NCBI RefSeq assembly: GCF_918797505.1
Contig: NC_092793.1
Location: forward strand, 61,771,749-61,835,748
DNA from: Bemisia tabaci
Taxonomy: Eukaryota; Arthropoda; Insecta; Hemiptera; Aleyrodidae
Direction: 5' to 3'
DNA: 64,000 bases
In this document: positions 1 to 11,804 of the stretch, in pieces
How the letters are laid out: every line of letters begins with the position of its first letter
How positions within the stretch are numbered: position 1 is the stretch's first letter
Notes under the pieces: generated by a model
What the model saw: only the letters and a program-made list of their open reading frames with translations
Database searches by the model: none
Told to the model about the DNA's origin: nothing
Made by a program: the position numbers and the translations under genes

Positions 1-445
1 TTTCTAGAACCCGTGACGAGATAATGAATCCAATTTTCGGTATTTTTGGCATTTAAGGACGATTTTTCTCTCAATATTGGTGACGTAAGAAAAATTTACC
101 TGCTAATAATATATTGCATGTTATTTTTTACGCTCACTCCGAAAATTTAGACGGTTTTTAGATCGTTTTGAAAGTGTTACACATGTAAACTCGAAAAAAT
201 ACCTAAAATTTGACAGCAATGGATTGTTAGGCTTTTCAAAACTCATTCAACGCCATTTTTATGGCCAGATATGAGAAGTACGTAGAGAAGCACACAAGAT
301 ACCCACATTTGGAGGGTGATTTAGGTCGAAAAACATTCAAAAGAGCTACCTTCAAGTAGAAAAGGCCACTGAACATGCTATCCCGGTCAATTTTCACATC
401 GTGGGAATCCAGGTACAACTTTTTTATTTTGATATGTTTTACGTA
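1..445. repeat. Foldback arm fragment (FB2 family), left part
   Basis: Diverged copy of the foldback arm seen at 8868-9570, beginning with the same motif around the 'gtgacg' box and ending at the shared stretch 'gtgggaatccaggtacaac'. It is cut by the window edge on the left and by a TA-flanked hairpin element on the right; the arm resumes at 2665. No coding potential is recognised. Confidence 0.75.
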
Positions 446-588
446 CAGGGTGTTTCAGACCACCCGTACCAGGCCTTTTTCTCGGTTGTTTCAGGTCGTA
501 CGAAGTCGGGGACCGCGGGGTTGAATAGGGAATTGACCCCCATGGAATCCCAATTTCGTGGTCCCGAACCCCCCACCCCCCCACCCCC

Positions 589-1511
589 TGTAACGAGGCA
601 AATCCCGTTTCTTCAGAGGCACATACGTCCTCTGGTATAAGATAAGCCAACGTTACTGTAGTTGCCGGAATGAGCTCGCCGGGATCCTGGATTCGGGCGC
701 CAATTTAAAAATGAGTTTGAAAGGGGAAGAATGATCCAAATCTTATGTCTCAAATTTCTTGGTTTATTTACAAAACAAATGTCCTTTCGTTAGCTAAGTT
801 TGTGAGGATCCTACACTCAAAATATTATGATAGTAATAATTTACGATATAATGAAAGAAAAGGGAAGCCGAAATGCCACTCACTAACGTGCACCTCAAGG
901 CTTGAAATTACAGGATACATGTAAGAGGAGAGGAGGACTGAAGCTGGGCGAGATGCTACTCACTAACGTGCACCTCAGCACAGAAGAAAAGAAAGAGGAA
1001 AGTGAAATGGACAGAGTGCTCGACGAGATGCCACTCACTAACGTGCACCTCGAGTCGAGAAAGAGTTAGAAAGGTTGAGAGAAGAGGTGACCCTCCGGAA
1101 AGGAGAGGGTGATGAACAATGGCTAGCTTAGAGGGCTATCAGATTGATTTGAAGCTATTGAAAGACGATCTCGACATTCGTTGCAAAATTTTTGTTACAA
1201 GAAAAATTAAATAAAATATAAAATTTACAGAAATGGATGTAGGAAAATTTCCTACAGAAGTTTATAGTAGTTTAGAATTTTTTACAATTTTTCGTTTTGG
1301 GTAAATCTACGGAAAACCCTGATTTCGCAGTTATCTTCGAGAGAGAAAAAAAGGAGAAACAATATTCCATTTCTTTTCATTATTCAAACAGCTGATGTAC
1401 CGTCACCGGGCGTCGTGGCGCGCTGTCGCCAAGCCGTGACACATTTGTCGCTATTTTGGCCTACAAAAGAAGGGGAAAAACTTAAAACGGAGAATGAAAT
1501 TCTTCGTTACA
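589..1511. mobile_element. Solo-LTR-like insertion
   Basis: A 923-bp block absent from the related element at 14306-15730. It starts 'tgtaacga' and ends 'tcgttaca', i.e. TG...CA with short inverted ends as in LTRs. C-runs flank both sides, so a 5-bp CCCCC duplication is possible but cannot be proved. It contains an AT-rich tract with AATAAA-like sequence near 1210 and three copies of a 22-bp motif. No internal retrotransposon genes are seen, so a solo LTR is the best reading; an unclassified insertion is the alternative. Confidence 0.5.
875..1051 (+). repeat. Three spaced copies of a 22-bp motif
   Basis: The motif 'cactcactaacgtgcacctc' (with a leading gc or gcta variant) begins near 875, 955 and 1030. 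The motif is nearly invariant while the purine-rich spacers (about 55 bp) differ, which is unlike a simple minisatellite. It lies inside the solo-LTR-like block and could be a protein-binding array. Confidence 0.8.
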
Positions 1512-2664
1512 CCCCCCACCCCCCTAGGGAGTAAAGGGGGGGTCACGATGCTAAAAGTCACGATTCCCGACCGAATTGCGGATCAATCGCATCACAATTG
1601 AAAAGCACGGAAAATTTCACGTGAAAATGACCCCTCAAAATCCATAATCGGCCCATCCAAGGCCCAAAAATGACCCCCTAAAGAGGGGGACAGTACCCCC
1701 CTCCATAATTTCTCTTTGGTCTCAAAATTGACGTAGATTCTCCAGAAGAAGATAGTTTCCAAGGTAATCGACCCCAAGAAATCCAAATTTCATGGTCCCA
1801 AAGCTCCTCTATCCCCCCTTGAGGAGGGGGGCCTCGCCCCCTCCAAAAATTTCTCAAGATTCCTCTTTGGTCGCAAAATTGACGTCGATTCTCCAGAAAA
1901 AGGCGGTTTTCCAGGTCATCGACCCCGAAGACTCTGAATTTCATGGTCCCTAAGCTCTGCTACCCGCTTTTTTGGGAAGAAACCGTCTTTTTCTGGAGAA
2001 TCGACGTCAATTTCGCGACCAAAGAGGAATCTTGAGAAATTTTTGGCGGGGGCGGAGCCCCCCTCCTCATGGGTTACTTTCTGCGGTTCAAGGGGGTCAA
2101 TTAGAATTCTTGGGGGTCACTTAAGATGTAAATAAGTTCTGCTCCTCAATTTGGATACAATCAATTTGCAATTCGGAAAGGAGCCCCGATTTGTAAAATT
2201 GGGCCCCCCGTCCCCCCCCCCCCCCGTAGAGGAGCTTCGGGACCATGCAATTTGGATTTCTCGGGGTCGATTACCTCGGAATCAATATTTTTCTGGAGAA
2301 TCTGCGTCAATTTTGAGACCAAAGAGGAATTATGGAGGGGGGTACTGTCCCCCTCTTTAGGGAATCATTTTTGGGCCTTGGATGGGCCGATTATGGATTT
2401 TTAGGGGTCAATTTCACGTGAAATTTTCCGTGCTTTTCAATTCTGATGCGATTGATCCGCAATTCGGTCGAGAACTGTGACTTTCAGCATCGTGACCCCC
2501 CCCCCTTTACCCCCTAAGGGGCCGTGGGGGGGGGGGGGGTTTCGGGACCACGAAATTCGGATTCCGTGGGGTCAATTCTCCATTCAACCCCGCGGTCCCC
2601 GACTTCGTACGACCTGAAACAATCGAGAAAAAGGCCTGGTACGGGCGGTCTGAAACACACTCTA

Positions 2665-3211
2665 TGGGTAGAAGCTGTCACGTTCTTTCTTGAACCTTAG
2701 GCGCGACGATTTATTACATTTTTAACATTTTTGGCGCTTTGGGACGATTTTTCTCGAAAATTTGGCTATGTAGGGAAAGGATTTCCATTTCTTGTTCATG
2801 CTTTGGCGTTCTTCTTAAAAACGTACACGGTTTTCAGTTTAAATTGAGTTCTAACTCTTGTAAAATTGAAAAAACTAAAAATGGGCCAAAAATGGCAACA
2901 ATGGACCGTAAGGCCCCATAAAATTCATTGAAGGCTATTTTAAAGGCCAGAAATAAAAAGTACGCATAGAAATAGTTAAGAATTACCTACTGAGAGAGAG
3001 ATCACAGTCGAAAAATTCGACGAAAATACTTATTTTTCAATGCCAATATTTTGGATTTGAGGCGCTGTTGCACCTTTGCACGGGCTCGGTTCGGTATAAT
3101 ATTTGGCACAGAGTCTCTCAAAGTTAAGTACTTTCAAAAAATGAAACACTCGTCAAAATCCAGGTGGGGCCAGAAAAGGCCTTTAACAATACTCCTCCTT
3201 TGGACGCTCTC
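2665..3211. repeat. Foldback arm fragment (FB2 family), right part
   Basis: Continuation of the arm interrupted at 445. It matches 9890-10445, from 'cttgaaccttaggcgcg' through the 'aggtggggcc...aaaaggcc' outer end. Divergence from 9890-10445 is clearly higher than between the two arms of the 7586-10445 element, so this is an older copy. Confidence 0.75.
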
Positions 3212-4391
3212 CTTTGGAAGTCTAGGAAATTTTGAGGGGGAAAGATTCTGTGCCCCGAAGCGGCGATTGGGCGGATCTAGAGTCCCTTTATAGAGAGAGT
3301 TAAGACAACGCGGCTCATGGGTGACACAAACAGGAATAAAGATTGCATAAAATTAAATGTTTTTCGTAATCTTTAATATACTTACTCCCGAATTCCTGTC
3401 TCCGTTCTTTTTCCAATTCCGTTTATGCCTTGCCGTTCCCCCAGTTTCCTGGTTCATTCTAGCGTAAAAGTAATCAGTGGAGGCCTAGAATACGGGAACC
3501 AATCAGAGATGGATTCCTATTGTTTTTACTCAGGGTGTAAAAGGACTCTAGGCAGATGTATGGACGTGAATGAGTGGTGCCGTCGTCGCACACTCCGCAA
3601 TCACACGCTGAATGTGGGAGCTTAATGTGGCTTGAATGTGTGGAAGTCATCGGCCCGATGCCTGAATTTTGCGAGTGACGCGCAAAATTCAGCAACGATT
3701 CTCAGCAACCATCGGACCAATTTTGAATTTGTCTGAACTATTCGAGTAGATTTGATACACATCTGGATGAAAATAACTCGAATTTGCTAAATTTCAGCCG
3801 TTGGGCGATGACTGTTGACTTCCACATTCAGATGCTAAATTCAGCGTCTGATTGCGGCAACAGTGCGTCAAGTCGCTTCGCGTCGCAATAATAACAGGAG
3901 GACCGGTTGTGGTCGTTGAGTGTTGTCCGTTGCCGGTTGCCGTTGATACCGATAAGCAAAAAGATGGAGGCAAAGGTCCTCCTTTATCGCGAATCGCCCA
4001 GTTGCAAGCGAGGCGAGGCGCGAGGGACGGTAACCACGACTCGCCCGGCGTACAGTGGATCGGGTCAATCGGAGAGGTCGGACAAGAAATTTTTGACTCA
4101 AATTGCAAAGTTTGGTGTTTATTTTATCACATTTTTAATTTTAAGAATGCTTTTTGAAGAAAACACAAGAAAACTAGTGAAACCTATTTTGGAGCCTCAA
4201 CGTTTGTATAAACGGAGTTGCGAGCTTTTAAAGCTTTCAAATTGTGTCCAACCTCTCCTATTGACTGGATCCAATGTGCGGCGGCGCGGCGCGCGGCGGT
4301 GAAATCGTCCGCGCTCACCAGCGCCATCGCGCACTATCGAGCATTCGTGCTTCTACACGGAGTAAACACGAACACTCTTTTCGAGCAACTC

Positions 4392-4392
<1 letters not shown>
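3212..4392. other. Unassigned intergenic stretch
   Basis: No gene recognised. A segment around 3480-3560 ('ggaaccaatcagagatgga') recurs at 10735-10800. Around 3640-3860 there are several short inverted 'aaattcag' patches. 3900-4120 and 4270-4330 are CpG-rich, with overlapping open frames on both strands that resemble no family I know. Confidence 0.6.
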
Positions 4393-4438
<46 letters not shown>

Positions 4439-4482
4439 GGGGGGGTGAGGGTGTGTGTGTGTGTGTGTGTTGGTGAGGGTGT
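4393..4482. repeat. (GT)n microsatellite with G-run
   Basis: About 22 GT units, then a G-run (about 4435-4446), then a second shorter GT tract. Confidence 0.97.
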
Positions 4483-4872
4483 ACGTACGTATTTATTTCC
4501 GCCTTTTTAAGATTATTCGATTTTCGAGTGGTTACATTCTTACGTTACAAGATATTTTGACCAATTGTGTTACATTTTGTAGAGTCTCATTGAAGCTAAT
4601 ATTCTGCACTCAAAAAATTGAAATTTAAGGCAGTAGATTTTGAGGGTTGGGGTTCGAAAGTAGGGGGAGGTCAAATCTTGTTCACTCGATAACTCAAGTT
4701 AAAATTAATATTTTGAGCTGAACTTTTTATGGGTGGTAGTTTTTCCCTAGGACTGGTTCGGTATTGAATTTGAGAAAAATCGGCGGAGCCGTTTAAAAAC
4801 GACGAGCTTTGAAAGTTTTAGGCGGGGGGGGGGGGGTAGGCGGCATGAGGGGAGCCGTCCGGAGCGGGGCCG
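4483..4872. other. Unassigned stretch
   Basis: No gene or clear element. Contains a G-run near 4826-4837 just before the minisatellite. Confidence 0.6.
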
Positions 4873-5025
4873 CACAGTGGGTCAGGCGGAGGAAGTTTTG
4901 GACAAGCTTTTCGTCGCTCAGTGGGTCAGGGGGAGGAAAATTTGGAACATGTTGTTTGTCGCACAGTGGGTCAGGAGAGGGGGAGTTTTTGGACAAGCTT
5001 TTCGTCGCACAGTGGTTCAGGGTAA
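4873..5025. repeat. 45-bp minisatellite, about 3.4 copies
   Basis: Copies of 'cacagtgggtcagg' start at 4873, 4917, 4962 and 5008, separated by 'ttttggacaagcttttcgtcg'-like spacers shared between units. It abuts the left arm of the first giant foldback. Confidence 0.85.
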
Positions 5026-5039
5026 GCGATCTGTCTTTG

Positions 5040-7403
5040 ACACGGCTCCGTTGAAGGGAAGTTATATGAAAAGTGACTGGTCGTCTCCGAACTCTTCGGC
5101 ATCTTCAAGTAGGGTAAAAATACTATGTTTTTAGCCAAAAATCGAAATGTGTTGTTCGAGCTCCTCGAAAAATAAATGACAATTTTTGACACTTTGGGAC
5201 CAATTTTCTTTGAAATTTGGCAAAAAAATTACGGAATTGAAGAGATTTCCATTTTTTTCAAGGACAAATCGTATCGCAATCTAAAATCTAATTATACCGT
5301 TAAAAAGCCCTTGCTTTCAGCTTTCTAACGGCTTATAGTTTTTGTAATTTGGAGCAACTGACCGTCTATAAACGGAATTTTACTGCAATCATATCAAGGA
5401 ATTTTCCGCCAACTCGGACGGCCGGTTCCCTTGAATTTATCTCTGCTATTTTTGAAATTAAAAAATAAAATATGCACACCGTTAGAAAGATCACACTCTC
5501 AGCTTCCTATTTATATAATAATTTTTGAATTTTGAGCAACTCAACGCCGGCACATAGGAATTTTTCGAAAAAATGTCAAAAAACGATGAAAAACGGGTGG
5601 CTCCGGTCAAAGTCAATTTCTCGCCGCCCACCATATGCACCAAAATAAAAAACCAACATGTCGTTGGAAAGCTGAAATTGTCAGCTTTCGAATGGTACCA
5701 TGGTTTTTTTGGTAGCGCTAAAAATCACGAGTAAAAATAGGAATCTCCGTCGAAGACGAAACCTTGTATTTTGGCTACTCTTTTTTGTGGGGAGGCATCT
5801 CTTAATTTTTCCCCCGTAATTTTTGGGGGGATTTCGGTCACTCTGAACATTACCTGAGAGTCCTATGTCCCATTAGACACATTATGAATCACACCTGACT
5901 CAGTGAAAATGCATGGTTGGCAAATTTGGCCATTTATCATAGCTTTTCCAGATTACCTAGTGTATAATTATCGTGTTTTTGGCTACAAAAATGGGTCATA
6001 ATCGGTCCGAGGTCAATCGAAAATAGAAAGCTCGAGTCGTTAAGAACATATGAAAAGGCTGTTCATCGAGTTCATATTTTATTATAATATTTACTATTAA
6101 TTTTTTAATATTTGTGTCATAATTAATAATCTTTTTTTGTTAATTGTCTGTTACTTTATCTTATTGTACTTAAGTAAGTGAGACTGATTTTTTTGTACGT
6201 TGTTCATTCTATTGTGCTATGTTTTGCGACATCCTTTGTTTCATGCAATGAAGTTAACTTTATTTTTGTTAAACAATAGGTTTGCTGTGTTCAAATTAGT
6301 TGAATCGTCATCTTTTTTACATTTTTTCTCGCATAAAGTATTGAAAATGCCCCCCCCCCCCCAAAAAAAAAAATCGATGAACAGCCTTTTCATATGTTCT
6401 TAACGACTCGAGCTTTCTATTTTCGATTGACCTCGGACCGATTATGACCCATTTTTGTAGCCAAAAACACGATAATTATACACTAGGTAATCTGGAAAAG
6501 CTATGATAAATGGCCAAATTTGCCAACCATGCATTTTCACTGAGTCAGGTGTGATTCATAATGTGTCTAATGGGACATAGGACTCTCAGGTAATGTTCAG
6601 AGTGACCGAAATCCCCCCAAAAATTACGGGGGAAAAATTAAGAGATGCCTCCCCACAAAAAAGAGTAGCCAAAATACAAGGTTTCGTCTTCGACGGAGAT
6701 TCCTATTTTTACTCGTGATTTTTAGCGCTACCAAAAAAAACCATGGTACCATTCGAAAGCTGACAATTTCAGCTTTCCAACGACATGTTGGTTTTTTATT
6801 TTGGTGCATATGGTGGGCGGCGAGAAATTGACTTTGACCGGAGCCACCCGTTTTTCATCGTTTTTTGACATTTTTTCGAAAAATTCCTATGTGCCGGCGT
6901 TGAGTTGCTCAAAATTCAAAAATTATTATATAAATAGGAAGCTGAGAGTGTGATCTTTCTAACGGTGTGCATATTTTATTTTTTAATTTCAAAAATAGCA
7001 GAGATAAATTCAAGGGAACCGGCCGTCCGAGTTGGCGGAAAATTCCTTGATATGATTGCAGTAAAATTCCGTTTATAGACGGTCAGTTGCTCCAAATTAC
7101 AAAAACTATAAGCCGTTAGAAAGCTGAAAGCAAGGGCTTTTTAACGGTATAATTAGATTTTAGATTGCGATACGATTTGTCCTTGAAAAAAATGGAAATC
7201 TCTTCAATTCCGTAATTTTTTTGCCAAATTTCAAAGAAAATTGGTCCCAAAGTGTCAAAAATTGTCATTTATTTTTCGAGGAGCTCGAACAACACATTTC
7301 GATTTTTGGCTAAAAACATAGTATTTTTACCCTACTTGAAGATGCCGAAGAGTTCGGAGACGATCAGTCATTTTCATATAACTTCCCTTCAACGGAGCCG
7401 TGT
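5040..7403. mobile_element. Giant foldback element FB1, 1030-bp arms
   Basis: Positions 5040-6069 are the reverse complement of 6374-7403. The first and last bases and the loop borders pair with one constant sum (12443), so arms are equal in length; I found only scattered substitutions and two compensating 1-bp indels (near 5073/7374 and 5707/6735). The 304-bp loop (6070-6373) is AT-rich and unrelated to the arms. No terminal duplication or open frame of note. RNA across it would form a hairpin of about 1 kb. It shares the 'tttgacactttgggaccaat' box with the neighbouring FB2 element. Confidence 0.92.
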
Positions 7404-9244
7404 TGAACAAAAGCTCATCTCCATAACCGTTACAATTGTTTTCAAAATGAAACTATTTTCAAAATTCGAAAAACAAATGGCTGGAAAAAAATAAAAATAT
7501 TGGTAAGTCCCAAGACTTCTGCTCCCACTTCGGGAAAACACTTTTCTTCCCGCGGTGGATGCGCGGGTCACTTAAACAAAGGGGGAAAAGGAGGAGTGTC
7601 GTTTTGGGCCTTTTCCGGCCCCACCTCGATTTTGCTAAATGTTTCATATTTTCAAAGTACTAGTCTTAGGTAGACTCTGTGCCAAATATTTTACCGAACG
7701 GAGCCCATGCAAGGGCGCAGCAGCGCCTCAAACCCAAAATCCTAGAATCGAAAAATAATTATTTTCGTCGACTTTTTCGACTTTTATCACTCTTCCAGTA
7801 GATGATTCCTAGGAATTTTTTTTTGTACTTTCCGTTTCTGGCCTTTTTAAAGGCCTCCGATTAATTTTAAGGGGCCTTATGGCCCATTGTTGCCATTTTC
7901 AGGGGTTTTTTCCATTTAACACATTCAAAACTTAATTTAATCCAAAAACTGTGTACCCTTTTGAAAAGTACGTAATAAAATGAATAAAAAATGTTCATTC
8001 AATTTTTTTCCTACGTTGCCAAATTTCAAAGAAAATTGGTCCCAAAGTGTCAAAAACGGCAAAAAATATATACATCGCCGCGCCTAAGGTTCAAGAAAGA
8101 GGAGTACAACTTTCATATTGTACCAGGTAACAGCTCTTATCCATCAATACAACATATTAAAATATCATAGTTGTACCTGGATTCCCACGATGTGAAAATT
8201 GACCGAGATGTCGATTTTAGCGGCCTTTTTTGACTTGAAGGTAGCTCTTTTGAATGTTTTTCGACCTTAATCACCCTCTATGGGTGTGTACTGTACGTAT
8301 TTTTCTACGTACTTTTCATATCTGGCCATAAAAATGGCTTCCTGTGCATTTTAAAAGGCCTAACGGTCCATTGTTGCCAATTTTCACCAATTTCTAGGGG
8401 TTTTTTCAAGTTTACGTGTGTTAAACTTAATTTAATCTTGAAACCGTGTACATTTTCGGAAAGACCGTAAAAATACATAAAAATGTGATTTGTACCTTTT
8501 CCCTACAATGCCAAATTTTCGAGAAAAATCGTCCTGAAGCGCCAAAAATGCCAAAAATTGGATTAATCATCACGTCAAAGGTTCCAGGAAGTGAATTATG
8601 ACTTTCATGTGGATCGTGGGACACTTTCTCCACGCAGTTCCTGTTGTTTGGTTTATTTGGCCTGTAGCAAGCATCTTGAGAACCAAGCATTATCTCGAGG
8701 TCACAAGAATAAAGAGGTGAACTGGAGTGAAGGATAAAGTAAAGGCACCTTGAGGGCCCGTTTTGTCACGTTCATCTGCGCCATTACATGTTCCGTGAGA
8801 TGCATTGCAATTTTCCATTTTCGATACGTTATTTGTAGTGAAAGAAAACTTGAAATTCACTTCCTGGAACCTTTGACGTGATGATTAATCCAATTTTTGG
8901 CATTTTTGGCGCTTCAGGACGATTTTTCTCGAAAATTTGGCATTGTAGGGAAAAGGTACAAATCAAATTTTTATGTATTTTTTTACGGTCTTTCCGAAAA
9001 TGTACACGGTTTCTAGATTAAATTAAATTTAACACACGTAAACTTGAAAAAACCCCTAAAAATTGGTGAAAATTGGCAACAATGGACCGTTAGGCCTTTT
9101 AAAATGTACAGGAAGCCATTTTTATGGCCAGATATGAAAAGTAAGTAGAAAAATACATACAGTACACACCCATAGGGGGTGATTAAGGTCGAAAAACATT
9201 CAAAAGAGCTACCTTCAAGTCAAAAAAGGCCGCTAAAATCGACA

Positions 9245-9515
9245 CAGGGTTGCCAGCCAAATTATTTTTTTCAATTCCCTGACTTTTCCCTGACTTTCCA
9301 ATATTTTTCCCTGACTTATGGATCTGACGCAGTCTGTTAAAGTGAAATTGATCCAGTTGATCCCGCAACGCGAGCCCGAGACCGCCCGCGCCTAATTCCA
9401 CGAAAAATCAGAAAAATCCCTGACCAACACCGAAATTCCCTGACTTTCCCTGACTTTTCCCGGTTGATTTTTTTCCCCTGACTTTTCCCGGTTTTCCCGG
9501 TCGCTGGCAACCCTG
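9245..9515. mobile_element. MITE with CAGGGTTGCCAG ends
   Basis: Terminal inverted repeats 'cagggttgccag' / 'ctggcaaccctg' flanked by 'tcgaca' on both sides (9239-9244, 9516-9521); the uninterrupted site is visible in the opposite arm near 8200. The 6-bp duplication could be read as 4 bp if the ends include one more base pair. The interior repeats 'ccctgacttttccc'-like motifs, shared with 40695-40770 and 45160-45458. Superfamily not assigned. Confidence 0.85.
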
Positions 9516-9580
9516 TCGACATCTCGGTCAATTTTCACATCGTGGGAATCCAGGTACAACTATGATATTTTAATATGTTG

Positions 9581-9837
9581 AATGGGCCGGCCAGGTTGGC
9601 CTAGTGGTCAGCGCGTCTGACTCTAGGTCAATAGGTCCCGGGTTCGAATCCCGGTGGTGGCGTCTAATTTTCACGGAATTGACGAGTAGGTCTGCTGAAA
9701 CAGATTCTCCTCGGCCCTAATCCCTGAAAATAAGAAAAGTCTGGAGCCTGATGTCTACGGATACTAAACATTGTCTAAAGTTGGCTGAAGGTGCTACAGA
9801 CACGAAGCCATTAAACCAGCAGAAAAAAAAAAAAAAA
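9581..9837 (+). mobile_element. tRNA-derived SINE
   Basis: A tRNA-like head carries an A box ('tggcctagtgg', 9597-9607) and a perfect B box ('ggttcgaatcc', 9641-9651), the internal RNA polymerase III promoter. A roughly 160-bp body follows and then a run of about 17 A. The 9-bp repeat 'aatatgttg' flanks it (9572-9580 and 9838-9846), and the empty site is in the opposite foldback arm near 8152-8160. This is the signature of LINE-mediated retroposition. The acceptor stem pairs poorly, so it is not a working tRNA gene. Confidence 0.9.
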
Positions 9838-10445
9838 AATATGTTGTATGGATGGATAAGAGCTGTTACCTGGTACAATATGAAAGTTGTACTCGACACT
9901 TTCTTGAACCTTAGGCGCGGCGATGTATATATTTTTTGCCGTTTTTGACACTTTGGGACCAATTTTCTTTGAAATTTGGCAACGTAGGAAAAAAATTGAA
10001 TGAACATTTTTTATTCATTTTTTTTACGTACTATTCAAAAGGGTACACAGTTTTTTGATTAAATTAAGTTTTGAATGTGTTAAATGGAAAAAAAACCCTA
10101 AAAATGGGCCAAAAATGGCAACAATTGAATTAGAACACAATTAGAATGGGCCATAAGGCCCCTTAAAATTAATCGGAGGCCTTTAAAAAGGCCAGAAACG
10201 GAAAGTACAAAAAAAATTCATAGGAATCATCTACTGGAAGAGTGATAACAGTCGAAAAAGTCGACGAAAATAATTATTTTTCGATTCTAGGATTTTGGGT
10301 TTGAGGCGCTGCTGCGCCCTTGCATGGGCTCCGTTCGGTAATATATTTGGCACAGAGTCTACCTGAGACTAGTACTTTGAAAATATGAAACATTTAGCAA
10401 AATCGAGGTGGGGCCGGAAAAGGCCCAAAACGATACTCCTCCTTT

Positions 10446-11408
10446 GCGCGCGAAGCGCGCGTCTAGGGGTTTTCTTAATTTTTCTTTTAAAATGTCAACA
10501 TTTGAGGATAATGTCACGAACCGTTTTGAAAGAGCGTAGAATTTCTTATGAGCTCATTACAAAACGATAATTCCAAAAATCTTAAAATCCTCACGCTGAA
10601 ACTTGGCTAAACACGTTCAGATAGGGGCTCTAGCGCGTCACCGATGGATGACTGTTGCCGCATTCGAAGACGAGCAAAAGAGTCATCGCGCGTTCTGAGT
10701 ACTTACAGTTAGAATGTCTGTGCACTATGGAGGCCTGAAGTACGGAAACCAATCAGAAATGGATTCGTTGTGCTTACACTCGATGTAAAGGGACTCAAGG
10801 CTTGACAGGCAGCGTCCCTCCCGGCTTGGATGCCAAGCGAGGAACGGATCGGTTAAAAAGAGTCGGGGTATGGAGGAATGGTCGAGGGGGCTCCCGCAAA
10901 CGGCATGAGGGATTAATTGTCGACTTGTTCTTGTGGCGAGCGGGGGCTGGGAGCGAACGAATATTTGTCACACTGTCTCGATTGGATTTGGTGGAGTCCG
11001 GCTCGGGCACTGCAGTGGCAGGACTGAAGCCCAGCGCCCAGCCCCGTGCATCGTACAGCGAAGCCGTGGCGCTTGCCGCCGCGCCGTCCTTGTTACCGCT
11101 TGCCGTCGTCGTTGTTGCCCAAAGACATAAAGACGGAGTGTTCGTATCTAAAAGCACGGGGAATTTATTTTTAGGTGTTACATCGATATAAGTTTTAAAA
11201 CATCTGTTTTGGTGCTGTAGGAACTCGTATTTCTCTCAAAACCGAGCCATACTTAAATGGGAACTGAGTTGAGAGGAAATGGGTGATATAGAGAGATTTT
11301 TGTACTGTCTTTTCTCTTGAGTAAATAAATCCGTAAGACTGCGGCACGGAGCGCCGCTTGGAAGCGCAGGGTTCGGCCGTGGAGCGCACCTCCTAGTATT
11401 AGCATGTT
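10446..11408. other. Unassigned stretch with CpG-rich open frames
   Basis: Begins with the short palindrome 'gcgcgcgaagcgcgcg' at 10446. 10735-10800 repeats a segment found near 3480. From 10795 to 11190 the DNA is GC-rich and open in several frames on both strands (the longest about 129 codons); that pattern reflects composition, and I recognise no domain. Start codons and splice sites give no support for a gene. Confidence 0.5.
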
Positions 11409-11804
11409 TGAATGGACCACTAGACAAGATACGAATTTCAGCATTCTGATACATGTCTCTTTACCAAAATTTTACGTAAAACACGATGCGCACAACGAAA
11501 ATTACCGAAATTAACTCCTTCCGAAGATATTTAATGATTCTTGGTGCGTGAATTGAAACCACCCGCTCATGAAAACTCAATGCTCTACGTGATTCACATC
11601 GCGCGCTAAACGTTATCATGAGCGTCTCTATGCGATAAAAAAATCTGGTAACCTCCATCTTGACACTTTGGCTCAGCTATAGCAAATTACTTATAGTTTG
11701 AAAAACACATGGTGGGAAATGAACATCGCTCGATTGAGAAGCTTGCTGAAACCGAAGCATGTATCAGAATGCTTAAATTCGCACCTTGTCTAGTGGTCCA
11801 TTCA
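11409..11804. mobile_element. MITE with TGGACCACTAGACAAG ends
   Basis: Ends 'tgaatggaccactagacaag' and the reverse complement are about 45 bp long with few mismatches, including the inner 'cattctgatacatgt'. A relative lies at 38412-38910. No coding capacity; target duplication not clear. Confidence 0.8.

Larger units (their letters stand above)
446..2662. mobile_element. TA-flanked hairpin element A (CAGGGTGTTTCAG termini)
   Basis: Ends are inverted: 'cagggtgtttcagacc' on the left and its diverged reverse complement on the right, each bordered by TA (444-445 and 2663-2664). The interior is itself a long inverted repeat centred near 1970. TA duplication with CAGGGTG ends is typical of Tc1/mariner-derived non-autonomous elements; that assignment is inferred, and no transposase is present. 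It is a relative of elements at 14306-15730 and 39127-39769. It interrupts a foldback arm and is longer than its relative because a separate insertion lies at 589-1511. Confidence 0.75.
7586..10445. mobile_element. Giant foldback element FB2 with nested insertions
   Basis: Left arm 7586-8597 is the reverse complement of a right arm 8854-10445 that is longer by about 580 bp. The excess is mostly explained by a MITE (9245-9515) and a SINE (9581-9837), both absent from the left arm, plus about 22 extra bases near 10122-10144. The loop (8598-8853) is unique sequence. No transposase or long open frame. Diverged pieces of the same arm lie at 1-445 and 2665-3211, so FB2 is a dispersed family. Confidence 0.9.

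Noticed and set aside
5040..7403. Giant palindrome as a missed-adapter sequencing artefact
   Set aside because: A 304-bp unique loop, scattered arm differences and (for FB2 and element F) arm-specific insertions argue for real DNA, although raw reads should confirm it.
9590..9662. Functional tRNA gene
   Set aside because: Boxes are good but the acceptor stem pairs at only about four positions, and a SINE body, A-tail and target repeat follow.
10795..11191. Overlapping 120-129 codon frames on opposite strands
   Set aside because: Both are open because of GC-rich composition; no family resemblance or splice support.
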